The notes: generated from the sequence alone by a model not told the origin. A DNA stretch of 64,000 nt from an uncultured Collinsella sp. (GCA_905209455.1 CAJLTA010000004.1:45932-109931); one strand, 5' to 3'. Positions 36,222-46,499 are shown, counted from the first letter of the stretch. Program-made: numbers and translations.

Positions 36222-38207
36222 ATGAAGCTCGCGCTTGCACAGATCGATATGCGCCTGGGTGATATTGAGGGCATTTGCGGCCGCATCGAGGACCAGGCTC
36301 GTCTGGCCCACGAGCGCGGTGCGCGCGTGCTGTGCGTTCCGGCTCCGCTCTTTATGGGCGCTATGCCCGGTGGCCTGGTGGGCGCTGCCGACTTTGAGCA
36401 TGACATGCTTGCCGGCTTGACTGGTGTCGCCGAGCGTATCCAGGAGCTTGACATGATCTGCATCGTGCCCGCGGCGGTTTCGTTTGAGGGCCAGCCGCTG
36501 CTCGACTACATGATGCTCAAGGACGGTCATGTGGTGCCGGCGCGTTCGAGCATTGCCCTGCAGCGTGGTGAGAACAACGACACACGTTGGGCGCCGCCGG
36601 TGTTCGACGTGGACGGCGTGCGCATCGCCGTGATTTTTGACTTGGACCGCGAACTCGAGATGTTGCCGACCGGTGTTGACCTCATTGCGTATTTCCAATT
36701 CAACGCGTTTGACATGACCGACCGCGAGACTGCCGCCATTGCCGCCGTTCGCAGCGGCGCCTACCGCAAGATCGCATCCAAGCGCAGCGTGTGGTTTGCC
36801 TGCATGGCGCCGGTCGGTGCCTTTGACGAGTCGGTGTATACCGGCGGTTCGTTTGTGCTCGACGACTGCGGCCGCGTGGTGGCCCAGGCGCCGTGTTTTG
36901 AGGAGAGCCTGCTGGTTCAGAAGATTCAGCGCGGCGTGATGCTCGATGCCCTGGAAGATCACGAACTGCCCGAGTTCCGTTCCGAGGAGTGGTTGTGGCA
37001 GGCGCTGGTGCTCGCCGTGCGCGACAACGCCCGAGCCCACGGTGCGTCGCGTGCTGTGGTGGCACTCGAGGGTGACCTGCCGTCGTCTTTGCTGACGGCG
37101 CTGGCCGTCGACGCTCTGGGCCCGCGTAATGTGATTGGCCTGGTGCTGGGGCGCAACCGTATCTTTACGCCGGCGCAGGAGGAGGCCGAGGCTGCCCGCT
37201 GTGCCGCCGTCCGTGCCATCGCCGAGCGTTTGCACATTCGCACTGTCGAGCGCGATGCACCGGATGCGGCGCGTGTGCTCGATCGCGACGTGTCGGCGGG
37301 CGATGCCGAGCGTCTGCGCTCGCGCACGTTGGGCCTCATGCTGGAGGACACGGCGCTCGAGCTGGGTGCGATGGCGCTGAGCCCGCTGTCCAAAACCGAG
37401 TACGCGCTGGCGGCGCCGGCGCTTTGCGGCGGCTACCAGGGCGACTTTGCGCCCTTTGGCGATGTGTACCTGTCGACGCTTGAGTTTGTGGCGCGTGTGC
37501 GCAACCGCACGTCTGCCGTGGTGCCCCAAGAGCTCGTGACGCTCAACGCGGTGGAAGATTGTATGGAGCGCGTGCTGGCGCAAGCGCTCTCGACGCTCGA
37601 CGGTCCGGTCGATATGCTCGACCGCGCGGCACAGCTGCTCGGCGGGCTTGAGCCGGGTGAGGTCGATGGCGCGCTCGAGGCGCACGTGGACCGCAATCGA
37701 TCTTTCGACGACATCCCGATGGCCGCTGGCAAGCCTGAGGCTTGCTCGCTGCTGCTGATGCTCGTTCGACAGGGTGAGGCTGCCCGCCGCATGTTGCCGA
37801 TGGCGCCGATCGTCTCGGCCCGTTCGTTTGCCGAGCGTGCCTGGCCGTATATGCTCGCGTGGTCCGACCTGGGGCTTAATGGCAAGGAGCGTACGACGGT
37901 CGATTCGCTGGCGCGCGCCGAGGTGCGTCGTTTTGCTGACGAGGATACGAGCGAGCGCGTGCGAAACGAGATGATGGGCGTGCTGGGCGAGCTACTGGGT
38001 ATTTCGCCCGAGCAAATGGAGGAGCTGCGCTCTGAGGACGGTCAGCGTCGTTTGCACGAGGGAATGAAAAAGTTCGAGGGCGAGGTTCAGGACGCCATCG
38101 ATAAGATGATGGGCGGTCAGGGCGGCTCGCAAGGTAGTCCCCAGGGTGGCCCGATGCCGCATCCGCCGGTGGATCCGAGGCAGTTCCCCTTTTTCTCGCA
38201 GAACTAA
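36222..38207 (+). CDS. NadE-like protein with degenerate glutaminase and synthetase sites
   Basis: A 661-residue protein with the layout of glutamine-dependent NAD+ synthetase: a nitrilase-like domain (1-~265) and a synthetase-like domain (~270-~450). The fold-level blocks are clear (MKLALAQIDMRLGDIEG, LLTALAVDALGPRNVIGLVL, SKTEYALA, GDFAPFGDVYLS). Catalytic residues are missing. The EICEDLW Cys block reads VIFDLDRE (near 137), the FPELxxxGY Glu block reads CVPAPLFMGA, and the ATP-binding SGGxDS reads EGDLPSS near 282. The last ~40 residues are Gly/Gln/Pro-rich. It is probably a non-catalytic paralog with a structural or regulatory role. It is intact, so not a pseudogene. Confidence 0.75.
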   Translation: MKLALAQIDMRLGDIEGICGRIEDQARLAHERGARVLCVPAPLFMGAMPGGLVGAADFEHDMLAGLTGVAERIQELDMICIVPAAVSFEGQPLLDYMMLKDGHVVPARSSIALQRGENNDTRWAPPVFDVDGVRIAVIFDLDRELEMLPTGVDLIAYFQFNAFDMTDRETAAIAAVRSGAYRKIASKRSVWFACMAPVGAFDESVYTGGSFVLDDCGRVVAQAPCFEESLLVQKIQRGVMLDALEDHELPEFRSEEWLWQALVLAVRDNARAHGASRAVVALEGDLPSSLLTALAVDALGPRNVIGLVLGRNRIFTPAQEEAEAARCAAVRAIAERLHIRTVERDAPDAARVLDRDVSAGDAERLRSRTLGLMLEDTALELGAMALSPLSKTEYALAAPALCGGYQGDFAPFGDVYLSTLEFVARVRNRTSAVVPQELVTLNAVEDCMERVLAQALSTLDGPVDMLDRAAQLLGGLEPGEVDGALEAHVDRNRSFDDIPMAAGKPEACSLLLMLVRQGEAARRMLPMAPIVSARSFAERAWPYMLAWSDLGLNGKERTTVDSLARAEVRRFADEDTSERVRNEMMGVLGELLGISPEQMEELRSEDGQRRLHEGMKKFEGEVQDAIDKMMGGQGGSQGSPQGGPMPHPPVDPRQFPFFSQN

Positions 38208-38344
38208 CTATGGGATAGGATTCGCTCCCAGCCCCGATACTTCAACTAAGCATTTCGGCCCCGTTGTGTTATTCTAGAACAGACGTTCGTGAATGATGCG
38301 CGGGGCCTTGTCTTGCGCTGTGCTTGTGGCGAGGGGAGGTCGGC

Positions 38345-38866
38345 TTGGTCATTTTGGGTATCGACCCCGGTTTGGCCCATACGGGTTGGGGGATTATCGA
38401 GGAGCGGCGCGGCGAGGTTCGCTGCCGTGCCTACGGCTGCATCGAGACCAGTGCCGGAAGTCCGCTCGCGGTGCGCCTGTCGCATATCGCCCGCGACCTC
38501 AAGGGTGTCGTGGAGCGTTATCGACCCGATACCGCTGCTATCGAGAGCATTTACTTTGGCGCCAACGTTCGCTCGGCCATCCCTACGGCGCACGCCCGCG
38601 GTGCTGCACTCGTGGCGCTTTCGGAATGCGCGCTCGAGATTGGCGAGTACACGCCTATGCAGATTAAGCAGGCTGTTGTGGGCACCGGCGCCGCGGACAA
38701 ACGGCAGGTCGCGTATATGGTTCGTACGCTCACACAGCTCGATCACGACCCACATCCCGACCATGCCGCCGATGCCCTGGCCTGCGCCATCTGCCACGTT
38801 AATCTCAGCCGCACCCGGGCGCTTACCGGCGGCGAGTTCTATCAACAGAGAGGAACCGGATACTGA
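38345..38866 (+). CDS. ruvC: Holliday junction endonuclease RuvC
   Basis: A 173-residue resolvase. VILGIDPGLAHTGWG provides the first catalytic Asp, AAIESIYFG the Glu, and HPDHAADALACA the last Asp pair. The start is a TTG at 38345, with GAGGGGAGG ending five bases upstream; no ATG fits family length. The stop overlaps the ruvA start (TGATG), giving a coupled ruvCAB operon. RuvC cuts Holliday junctions after branch migration by RuvAB. Confidence 0.93.
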   Translation: MVILGIDPGLAHTGWGIIEERRGEVRCRAYGCIETSAGSPLAVRLSHIARDLKGVVERYRPDTAAIESIYFGANVRSAIPTAHARGAALVALSECALEIGEYTPMQIKQAVVGTGAADKRQVAYMVRTLTQLDHDPHPDHAADALACAICHVNLSRTRALTGGEFYQQRGTGY

Positions 38867-39486
38867 TGATCTCCCAGCTCCATGGAACGCTTGTCGAGGC
38901 CACGATGAGCTCGGCCGTTGTCGATGTATCGGGTGTGGGCTTTGAGCTCGGCATCTCGGGCAGCACTGCCGCCACGCTGCCTACACCCGGCGGCGAGGTG
39001 CGCCTCTATACCCGTATGCAGGTGCGCGAGGACGCCATGACGCTCTTTGGCTTTGCCTCTAAAGACGAGCGCACGATGTTTGACCGGCTCGTGTCCGTGT
39101 CGGGCGTTGGCCCGCGCCTGGCACTTGCCGTGCTCTCCACCTATACCGTGGGCCAGCTGTATTCCCTGGTAATGGCCGAGGATGACAAAGGCATGGCCAA
39201 GGTTCCCGGTGTGGGCAAAAAGACTGCGCAGCGTCTGATCCTGGAGCTCAAGAGCACCTTTGCCAAGGACAAGGGCTTTGTGCCGGTCGATGTGATTCCC
39301 GGCCAGGTTGCGATGCCGGTTCCTGCCGCCGCGCCTTTGGCGATCGATGACGCCCGTGCGGCGCTCCTTTCCATGGGCTTTAGCCCGCAGGAGACCGATG
39401 TTGCCCTGAGCGGGTATGATGGGCAGGATATGCGTGTCGAGGATCTGCTCGGCGCGGCGCTTAAGCGACTCGGAATGGATGCGTGA
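38866..39486 (+). CDS. ruvA: Holliday junction branch migration protein RuvA
   Basis: A 206-residue protein. [12 protein letters not shown] begins the OB-fold domain. [15 protein letters not shown] and [17 protein letters not shown] are the two helix-hairpin-helix motifs that bind junction DNA, and the C-terminal ~50 residues form the RuvB-contact domain. It overlaps ruvC by one base and ruvB by one base. Confidence 0.96.
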   Translation: MISQLHGTLVEATMSSAVVDVSGVGFELGISGSTAATLPTPGGEVRLYTRMQVREDAMTLFGFASKDERTMFDRLVSVSGVGPRLALAVLSTYTVGQLYSLVMAEDDKGMAKVPGVGKKTAQRLILELKSTFAKDKGFVPVDVIPGQVAMPVPAAAPLAIDDARAALLSMGFSPQETDVALSGYDGQDMRVEDLLGAALKRLGMDA

Positions 39487-40553
39487 TGTGGGAAGCCGAT
39501 GACTCTCAGGACCTGTGGGCGACACCCGGCAACTCGCCGGCGGCATCCATGGCGCATGGCGAGCGTATGGTGGGCTCGGAGCTGACGCCCGAGGACCTCG
39601 ATGTCGACCGTACCCTGCGCCCCCAGCGCCTGGATGACTACTGCGGCCAGGAGCATATCAAACAGAGCCTGCGCGTGCTCATCGAGGCGGCGCAGAGTCG
39701 CGGCGAGACACTCGACCACGTGATCTTCTCGGGCCCTCCGGGTCTGGGCAAGACTACGCTGGCCACGGTTATCGCCAACGAGCTGGGCGCTCAGATCAAG
39801 ACGACGAGCGGTCCGGCCATCGCGCGCACCGGCGACCTGGCGGCCATCCTGACTAACTTGCAGCCGGGTGACGTGCTGTTTATCGACGAGATTCATCGTC
39901 TGAACCGTTCGGTCGAGGAAGTCCTGTATCCCGCGATGGAGGACTTTGCGCTCGATATCGTGATCGGCAAGGGTCCGGCGGCGCGCTCGATTCGCCTGGA
40001 TATTCCCAAGTTTACGCTGGTGGCGGCAACGACTCGTTCGGGCATGCTCACGGGCCCGTTACGCGATCGCTTTGGCATCTCGTATCGCTTGGATTACTAC
40101 ACCGTCGAGGAGCTCGCCCAGATCGTGACGCGCTCGGCAACCATCCTGGGCGTGACGATCGACCATCCCAGCGCGCTCGAGATTGGCTCGCGCTCGCGCG
40201 GTACGCCGCGCCTCGCCAACCGTCTGCTCAAACGTGTGCGCGACTATGCGCAGGTGCGCGGCGACGGCCCCATCGAGCTCGATATCTGCCGTCAGGCACT
40301 TGAGTTCTTCGAGATTGACGAGCTCGGCCTGGACTGGATGGATATTCGCATCTTGGAGACGCTTGCCAAGACGTTCTCCGGCCGTGCCGTGGGCCTGACG
40401 ACGCTTGCCAGCGCGGTTGGCGAGGACCCGGGAACGCTCGAGGATGTCTATGAGCCTTATCTGCTGCAGTGCGGTTTGATGATTCGCACGCCCCAGGGCC
40501 GCCAGGCAACGCTTCGCACCTTTGAGCACTTAGGAATTGAGCCGACCGTTTAG
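39486..40553 (+). CDS. ruvB: Holliday junction DNA helicase RuvB
   Basis: A 355-residue AAA+ motor. [21 protein letters not shown] begins the core, with Walker [10 protein letters not shown], Walker [10 protein letters not shown], sensor 1 VAATTRSG, and the RuvB-specific [11 protein letters not shown] and arginine-containing [18 protein letters not shown]. The C-terminal winged helix ends with [13 protein letters not shown]. The start is ATG 39486, overlapping the ruvA stop; GTG 39483 is an alternative. Confidence 0.96.
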   Translation: MWEADDSQDLWATPGNSPAASMAHGERMVGSELTPEDLDVDRTLRPQRLDDYCGQEHIKQSLRVLIEAAQSRGETLDHVIFSGPPGLGKTTLATVIANELGAQIKTTSGPAIARTGDLAAILTNLQPGDVLFIDEIHRLNRSVEEVLYPAMEDFALDIVIGKGPAARSIRLDIPKFTLVAATTRSGMLTGPLRDRFGISYRLDYYTVEELAQIVTRSATILGVTIDHPSALEIGSRSRGTPRLANRLLKRVRDYAQVRGDGPIELDICRQALEFFEIDELGLDWMDIRILETLAKTFSGRAVGLTTLASAVGEDPGTLEDVYEPYLLQCGLMIRTPQGRQATLRTFEHLGIEPTV

Positions 40554-40684
40554 GACGGGTTTGTAGGCTATCGCTGAGCATTGGATAAACAAATCGCCGT
40601 TTGTCGGTTGTGGGTGTTTTACTATTGTGTGCCCGTGCTATGCTGAATTGGGCTTTTTCTCATCCGGTAACGAAAGGACCGCCC

Positions 40685-42352
40685 ATGCCTACTGACATCG
40701 AAATCGCACGTTCCGTCACGCCTCTGCCCATTACCGAGGTTGCCAAGAACGCCGGCGTCGACGTAAAGCACCTGATTCCGTACGGCTTCGACAAGGCTAA
40801 GGTCGACTACTCTCTGCTCAATGAGCCAACTGATCACCAGGCCAAGCTCGTCCTCGTGACCGCCATCAACCCCACGCCTGCGGGCGAGGGCAAGACCACC
40901 ACGACCATCGGTCTGGCCGATGGCCTGCGCCGTCGCGGCGTCAAGAGCGCTGTGGCCCTGCGTGAGCCATCGCTCGGCCCCGTCTTTGGCGTCAAGGGCG
41001 GGGCTGCCGGTGGCGGTTGGGCTCAGGTCATCCCCATGGAGGATATCAACCTGCACTTTACCGGTGACTTCCATGCTATTGGTGCCGCCAACAACCTGCT
41101 GGCTGCCATGCTCGACAACCATATTCAGCAGGGCAACCAGCTCGGCATCGACGTTAAGCGCATTACCTGGAAGCGCGTTGTCGACATGAACGACCGTCAG
41201 CTGCGCCATGTCATCGACGGCATTGGCGGCAAGGCCCAGGGCGTGCCGCGCGAGGACGGCTTCGATATCACCGTTGCCTCCGAGGTCATGGCGATCCTGT
41301 GCCTGTCCACGAGCATCAACGATCTTAAGGAGCGCCTGGGCGAGATCGTTGTCGGCTACAGCTATGCTGGCAAGCCCGTCCGCGCACGCGACCTTAAGGC
41401 CCAGGGAGCTATGGCCGCACTGCTCAAGGATGCGCTCAAGCCCAATCTGGTGCAGACGCTTGAGGGTACGCCCGCGTTTGTCCACGGCGGTCCCTTCGCC
41501 AATATCGCCCACGGCTGCAACTCCATCATGGCCACGCGTATGGCTATGCGTTTTGGCGATGTCGCCATTACCGAGGCCGGCTTTGGTGCCGACCTGGGTG
41601 CCGAGAAATTCCTGGACATCAAGTGCCGCATGACGGGCGTTCGTCCCAGCGCGGTCGTGGTCGTCGCCACCGCTCGCGCCCTTAAGTACAACGGCGGTGT
41701 TGCCAAGGCCGACCTCAACGAAGAGAACCTCGAGGCCCTTAAGGCCGGCATGCCCAACCTGCTGCGTCACGTCGACAACATCCAGAACGTCTACGGTCTG
41801 CCCTGCGTGGTTGCCATCAACCGCTTCCCGACGGACACCGAGGCCGAACTCGAGCTCATCGAGTCCGAGTGCCAGAAGCTCGGTGTCAACGTTAAGCTGT
41901 CCGAGGTTTGGGCTAAGGGCGGCGAGGGCGCGCTCGACCTGGCCGATGAGGTCATGCGCCTGATCGAGCAGCCGAGCGGGCTCAAGTTTGCCTACGAGGA
42001 CGGTGCCGATGTGGCCGACGCCCTGGAGGCTGTTGCCACTAAGGTCTACCGCGCCGATGGCGTCGACTTTACGCCGGCTGCCAAGCGCCAGCTTGCCGAG
42101 CTGCGCGAGAACGGCTTTGGCAACCTGCCGGTGTGCGTGGCCAAGACGCAGTACAGCTTTAGCGACAACGCCAAGGCGCTGGGCGCTCCCGAGGGCTTCC
42201 GCATCACCGTGCGCGAGCTCAAGGTTTCCGCCGGTGCCCACTTTGTGGTCGCACTGACTGGCAACGTCCTGACCATGCCGGGCCTGCCCAAGGTTCCCGC
42301 GGCCGAGAATATCGACGTCGACAACGACGGCAACATCACCGGCCTGTTCTAA
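40685..42352 (+). CDS. fhs: Formate-tetrahydrofolate ligase
   Basis: A 555-residue enzyme making 10-formyl-THF from formate, THF and [21 protein letters not shown] is the P-loop, [20 protein letters not shown] the signature, and [21 protein letters not shown] a further conserved block. AAAGGA precedes ATG 40685. It is monocistronic with a terminator. Together with fchA and folD at 50.7-52.2 kb it would feed formate carbon into the folate pool for purines, fMet and serine. Confidence 0.97.
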   Translation: MPTDIEIARSVTPLPITEVAKNAGVDVKHLIPYGFDKAKVDYSLLNEPTDHQAKLVLVTAINPTPAGEGKTTTTIGLADGLRRRGVKSAVALREPSLGPVFGVKGGAAGGGWAQVIPMEDINLHFTGDFHAIGAANNLLAAMLDNHIQQGNQLGIDVKRITWKRVVDMNDRQLRHVIDGIGGKAQGVPREDGFDITVASEVMAILCLSTSINDLKERLGEIVVGYSYAGKPVRARDLKAQGAMAALLKDALKPNLVQTLEGTPAFVHGGPFANIAHGCNSIMATRMAMRFGDVAITEAGFGADLGAEKFLDIKCRMTGVRPSAVVVVATARALKYNGGVAKADLNEENLEALKAGMPNLLRHVDNIQNVYGLPCVVAINRFPTDTEAELELIESECQKLGVNVKLSEVWAKGGEGALDLADEVMRLIEQPSGLKFAYEDGADVADALEAVATKVYRADGVDFTPAAKRQLAELRENGFGNLPVCVAKTQYSFSDNAKALGAPEGFRITVRELKVSAGAHFVVALTGNVLTMPGLPKVPAAENIDVDNDGNITGLF

Positions 42353-42377
42353 GTCTGCTGTCCATAGCTGCTTGTCC

Positions 42378-42413
42378 GCCCCGCCGTGCCCACAAGGCCC
42401 GGCGGGGCTTTTT
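42378..42413 (+). terminator. Terminator after fhs
   Basis: GCCCCGCCG (42378-42386) pairs with CGGCGGGGC (42400-42408) and is followed by five T. Confidence 0.92.
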
Positions 42414-42531
42414 GATCCTTAGGCCCGCGCATGTCTTGTAGATACCGACGGACTCTGCCCATCATAGGCTTTTGCGCGGGTAGAATGCATGGATAACTTG
42501 AGGCTCACGCGCGACGGAAAGGAATCGTTGC

Positions 42532-43521
42532 ATGGATCAGGACAAGACAACCGTGATGGGCGGCTACGGTTCCGCGCAGGCTGGCGATAGCGCCGATGCG
42601 ACCCGCGTTGTTCCCAACCCCGGTTATGCCGACCCCGCCGCGACGCAGCCTTCTGCCGAGCCCACCCGGGTTATGGGCTATGGCGACACGGCGCAGGATT
42701 CTTACGCTGCATCTTCGCAAGGCCCCTATGGCAACGCAGCTCCGGATCCGTTTGATTACACGCCGCAGGATTCTTATGCTGCCTCGACGCCGAATCCCTA
42801 TGACAACCTGCCGCAGAATCCCATTCCGCAGCCTCAGCAGACGACGTATATGCCTCGCACGGCGCAGCCTCGCTACGAGTCGCGCGAGCCGTATCGCGAG
42901 TACCCCAAGTCGATTCCGCAATATGGCGAGGACGAGGAGAAGAAGCCGTCGCGTTCGTCGAGCGTGATCAAGAAGATCCTCATCGTACTGGCGATCTTCT
43001 TTGCGCTGTCGGTTGTGTTTGCCATCGTGTCGGGCATGCTTAACAAGCGGGGGAGTTCAACGGCCGATGCCACTGTCGAACAAACCGAGTCCGCCTCGTC
43101 TAGCACCGTCGATCTTAGCGATATCCCAGGGCAGTACTGGTCCAACGCCAAGAAGATCCTCAAGTCGCGCGGCGCCGATCTTTCGAATGCCGTGGTCCTG
43201 ACTGATGATGGCTCAACGCCCGTCGTCGATGCCAACTGGGTCGTTACTTCTGCCTACTATAACGACAACGGCAACCTCGAAATTCAACTCACGCACAAGA
43301 ACAGTTCGGGCAACTCGTCCGACGGCCAAAGCGGTACCGACAGCTCGAGCTCCAATACGCTGGAGGACTTGAGCAACAAGGTACAGGAGTTGGGAGACAA
43401 GGCGCAAGAGCTGGGCGACACGGCACAAAACCTGGGTGATACCGCGCAGAACTTGGGCGGCTTGGCGACGGATGCCTGGAACGCCCTGCAAAACGGCATC
43501 TCGGGCGCGCAGGGAAACTAG
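42532..43521 (+). CDS. Single-pass membrane protein with repeated TRV motifs and extracellular PASTA-like segment
   Basis: A 329-residue protein. The cytoplasmic N-terminus (~1-140) is rich in Pro, Gln, Tyr and Ser, and has three related Thr motifs (DKTTVMGGYG, DATRVVPNPG, EPTRVMGYG) plus repeated QDSYAAS. A basic stretch and one membrane helix (IKKILIVLAIFFALSVVFAIVSG) follow. Outside is a ~55-residue domain (IPGQYWSNAKKILKSRG...LEIQLTHK) that recalls a single PASTA unit, then a Ser-rich linker and heptad-like repeats (ELGDKAQ, ELGDTAQ, NLGDTAQ). The Thr motifs look like FHA/Ser-Thr kinase targets. The function is not known. Confidence 0.65.
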   Translation: MDQDKTTVMGGYGSAQAGDSADATRVVPNPGYADPAATQPSAEPTRVMGYGDTAQDSYAASSQGPYGNAAPDPFDYTPQDSYAASTPNPYDNLPQNPIPQPQQTTYMPRTAQPRYESREPYREYPKSIPQYGEDEEKKPSRSSSVIKKILIVLAIFFALSVVFAIVSGMLNKRGSSTADATVEQTESASSSTVDLSDIPGQYWSNAKKILKSRGADLSNAVVLTDDGSTPVVDANWVVTSAYYNDNGNLEIQLTHKNSSGNSSDGQSGTDSSSSNTLEDLSNKVQELGDKAQELGDTAQNLGDTAQNLGGLATDAWNALQNGISGAQGN

Positions 43522-43533
43522 CTGTTAAGCAGG

Positions 43534-44715
43534 CTACAGCTGCTCGGCCGGACGGTCGGGCGAGCTAAAGCCCGAGTCAAACGTAACGACGCATGAGGCA
43601 TCGGGTCGGCGCTCGTGCACGATGCGCGTGACGAGCTCCAGCAGCTCCTCGTCGGATATGTCAAAGCCGTCGGGACGCACCAGGTCAAACGAAACGAACC
43701 CGTCGTGCTCGTGTAGGTCGTGGATGGAGAGCGCGGGATCAATCTGCATGACGCCGCGCTTGACCCAGCCGCGCAAGTCATCGCCGGTTGTCGCGATGGG
43801 GTCGCAGTGCAGCGTGATACCAATGCCCATCTGGCGCTTGATGTCGTGCTCGATGGTGTCCAGAATCTCGTGGTGCTCAAACGCGTCGCCCTCGCCGGGC
43901 ATCTCCACGTGGGCGCTGGCAAACTGACGACCGGGGCCGTAGTCGTGCACCATGAGGTCGTGTGTGCCCAAGACCTGCGGATAGGACATGATCTTGTCGC
44001 GGATTGCCTGGACGAGCTTGGGGTCGGGCGCTTGCCCCAGCAACGGGCTGATGGCGTCGCGCACCAGGCCCAGGCCGCTGATGCAGATGAAGATGCCCAC
44101 ACCCAGGCCTGCCCAGCCATCGAGATCAAAGCCGGTCGTCTGCGAAATAAGCGCCGCCACCAAGACCGAGCCCGAGGTGATGACGTCGTTTTTGGAGTCC
44201 TGCGCCGTGGCGATGAGCGTTTCGGAGTCGATGCGATCGCCCAGCGTACGGTTGAACGCTGCCATCCAGAATTTGACGAGCATGGACAGAACAAGGGCAG
44301 CCGTGGAGAGCGCCGAATACACGGTGGGCGAGGGCTTGATGATCTTGGTGACCGACTCGAGGATTAGGTTGATGCCGACGGCACAAACCAGGACGGCGAC
44401 AAACAGACCAGCCAGGTACTCGTAGCGGCCGTGGCCGTAAGGGTGGCCCTCGTCTGCCGGGCGGCTGGCAAGGCGGAACCCGAGCAGGCTCACGATGTTG
44501 CTCGAGGCATCGGAGAGGTTGTTGAAAGCGTCAGCGATGAGGGAGACGGAACCGGCGAGCAGGCCCGCGATGCCCTTGGCCAGGCACAGGGTGATGTTGA
44601 GGCCAATGCAGATGAGGCTTGCGGCAAAACCCGCGTTGGTGCGGCAAGATACATCGACCAGCTCGCCCTCGCTGCCGGGAACAAGCGTATGTACCAGCCG
44701 ATTTACAAATAGCAT
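43534..44715 (-). CDS. Cation diffusion facilitator transporter
   Basis: A 393-residue CDF-family efflux protein for divalent metals, exchanging against protons. Six hydrophobic segments are visible. SLIADAFNNLSDASSNIV holds the first HxxxD-like metal site (here D and N), and ATAQDSKNDVITSG the second, with HPYGHGRYEYL between. The C-terminal cytoplasmic domain (VLGTHDLMVHDYGPGRQFASAHVEMP, HEILDTIEHDI) is the dimerisation fold, followed by an extra ~90-residue tail. ATG 44715 is preferred for its GAGG site over in-frame starts to 44874. The metal, perhaps Mn, Fe or Zn, is not decided. Confidence 0.88.
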   Translation of the reverse strand: MLFVNRLVHTLVPGSEGELVDVSCRTNAGFAASLICIGLNITLCLAKGIAGLLAGSVSLIADAFNNLSDASSNIVSLLGFRLASRPADEGHPYGHGRYEYLAGLFVAVLVCAVGINLILESVTKIIKPSPTVYSALSTAALVLSMLVKFWMAAFNRTLGDRIDSETLIATAQDSKNDVITSGSVLVAALISQTTGFDLDGWAGLGVGIFICISGLGLVRDAISPLLGQAPDPKLVQAIRDKIMSYPQVLGTHDLMVHDYGPGRQFASAHVEMPGEGDAFEHHEILDTIEHDIKRQMGIGITLHCDPIATTGDDLRGWVKRGVMQIDPALSIHDLHEHDGFVSFDLVRPDGFDISDEELLELVTRIVHERRPDASCVVTFDSGFSSPDRPAEQL

Positions 44716-44933
44716 AGCGGTCGTCCTCACAATCATGTTTAAGGGGATAGTGTAGCTCGCGCGGGGGCGCCGTGCACCGATGCTCAGAAAATGCAGCAAT
44801 AGTCTGTTGGTGCTAACGAGCGAGCCTTCTCGTCTGCCCGGGCGGTCCATTTTGGGCCACATGGGTATGGGCATGTGCCTGTTTGCTCGACATACTTAAT
44901 GTCGACAGCCCCTGTGCAAAGGAGGACGTTTCC

Positions 44934-46271
44934 ATGGACGAGATGTTTGCCATTAAATGTCAAAACTGCGGCGGTCCTATGTACTCGCACCAGGCTAAGC
45001 GCAGTTTTGAGTGCGCCTATTGCGGTGCGGTCATTCCGTGGCAGGCGGACGCCGGAGAGCCCAAGAGCGCTTTGGGCATTCGCCATACGCCGTTGACGGT
45101 GGTGGATGGACTGCTCAAGCTCACGCATGTGTCGCAACTCGAGCGCCCGGAGGACCCGGACTGGTATTTCTTCAATTCGCACTGGCGCAATCAGTCGGTC
45201 CTGGAACATCTGCTGTGGGAGGATCGCGGCACGGCGCAGGAGTTCCAAGAGGCTACGCACGTGAGCATTCCGTGCCCCTTCTGTGGCGCGTCCTTTGAGG
45301 GCGAGTCGACCCAGCGCGTGTTTGAGTGCCCGTCCTGCGGCAACAAGATCGGCATTGCCGACCTGCTCAAGCCCGGTACCTTCAGCAAGCGCCTGACCAT
45401 GGGCGTTGGTGCGGAGTATGTGCCCGAGCAGGGTATTCCCTTCGAAATCTCGCCGCAGCAGGCACGTGCCAACGCGCTGCAGCTGGTGCGTCAGTACCCC
45501 GACGCCTTTGCCGGGCACGACGTGGAAGACGCGATCCAAAACGACATGATGCTCTTCTACTTCCCCATGGCGCTGGCGGACCTGCGCATGATGGCGAGCT
45601 TCCCGGGCAAGGGCCTGAGCAAGGAAACCCTGGTGTACTACGAGGTGCTCGACTGGGCATACCCCAGGGCAAACTACCTGGACGTTCGCCTCATGGGCAT
45701 TTTGGAGCCGTGGGACTTTGCCAAGGTTGGGCCGTTCGATCCCGCCATGCAGGAAGGCGACTTCCGCGTTGTCTCCGTCGATGCGTCTACCAAGGACCAG
45801 GTGGTCATTGATAAGTTGGCGCTCGACGTTGCGGGCAACGACGCCGAGGCTGTACTGGGGCTCAATAAAAAGAGCATCCGCACCTGGGCGCGCAAGGCCC
45901 GCAAGCATAAGGACGGCCTGGTTATGGTGCCGGTGTACTTTGTCGATCGTCCTGCCTCGGATAGTCGCGATGGCGAACAGGTGCGCATCGCCGTGAACGG
46001 CCAGACGGGCCGCGCGGCTGCGGTGGTGTTTAGTGACAAGCGCGAAACGCATGTGGTGGCGCCGCTCAACCCGAGCCTGCATCTGTCCGGTGAGAGCACC
46101 GTGCACGCCATGCCCGTCGAGGTTAAATGCGTTAAATCGCCGTTCCTATACCAGATCGTGCGCCGCGGAGGCGGCGAGCAACCGCGCCAGGTGGCGGCAG
46201 CTGCCGAGAGTTCTTACCGAGAGGAAAAGCCCAAACGCCGCGGCCTGCTGGGTGCGCTATTTGGGAAGTAG
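44934..46271 (+). CDS. Zinc-ribbon protein of unknown function
   Basis: A 445-residue protein starting after AAAGGAGGACG. Two zinc ribbons sit near the N-terminus: CQNCGG...CAYCG (about 9-30) and CPFCGA...CPSCG (about 109-130). The rest is soluble, ending in a basic tail (EEKPKRRGLLGALFGK) that may contact membrane or nucleic acid. A central segment (FYFPMALADLRMMASFPGKGLSKETLVYYEVLDWAYPRANYLDVRLMG) looks well structured. The family is not recognised. It stands alone between a CDF gene on the other strand and its own strong terminator. The 218 bases upstream (44716-44933) show no other feature. Confidence 0.8.
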   Translation: MDEMFAIKCQNCGGPMYSHQAKRSFECAYCGAVIPWQADAGEPKSALGIRHTPLTVVDGLLKLTHVSQLERPEDPDWYFFNSHWRNQSVLEHLLWEDRGTAQEFQEATHVSIPCPFCGASFEGESTQRVFECPSCGNKIGIADLLKPGTFSKRLTMGVGAEYVPEQGIPFEISPQQARANALQLVRQYPDAFAGHDVEDAIQNDMMLFYFPMALADLRMMASFPGKGLSKETLVYYEVLDWAYPRANYLDVRLMGILEPWDFAKVGPFDPAMQEGDFRVVSVDASTKDQVVIDKLALDVAGNDAEAVLGLNKKSIRTWARKARKHKDGLVMVPVYFVDRPASDSRDGEQVRIAVNGQTGRAAAVVFSDKRETHVVAPLNPSLHLSGESTVHAMPVEVKCVKSPFLYQIVRRGGGEQPRQVAAAAESSYREEKPKRRGLLGALFGK

Positions 46272-46314
46272 GGAAGCGCAGCCGGTTGGCGCTGCGATGC
46301 GATAGTTAGAGGAA

Positions 46315-46351
46315 CGGGGCAGTCCGCAGAAGTGCGGACTGCCCCGTTTTT
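46315..46351 (+). terminator. Terminator after the zinc-ribbon gene
   Basis: CGGGGCAGTCCGC (46315-46327) pairs perfectly with 46334-46346 around a 6-base loop, then five T. Confidence 0.95.
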
Positions 46352-46499
46352 GTGTTGCGGGGAAGTACTGGGCACTTCATTAAAGGTCTTCGCACGGACT
46401 CGAATTTCAATGTCGTCTAGCGCCTTCGTGCAGGATTCCCGAAGTGACCAAAATGTGGCCATAGAGACAGTTTTAGCGAACCCCACGGGAGTGACGTGT

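Noticed and set aside
35724..37685. 653-codon minus-strand open frame opposite the superoxide reductase and NadE-like genes
   Set aside because: Spans two unrelated genes and a terminator; no motifs.
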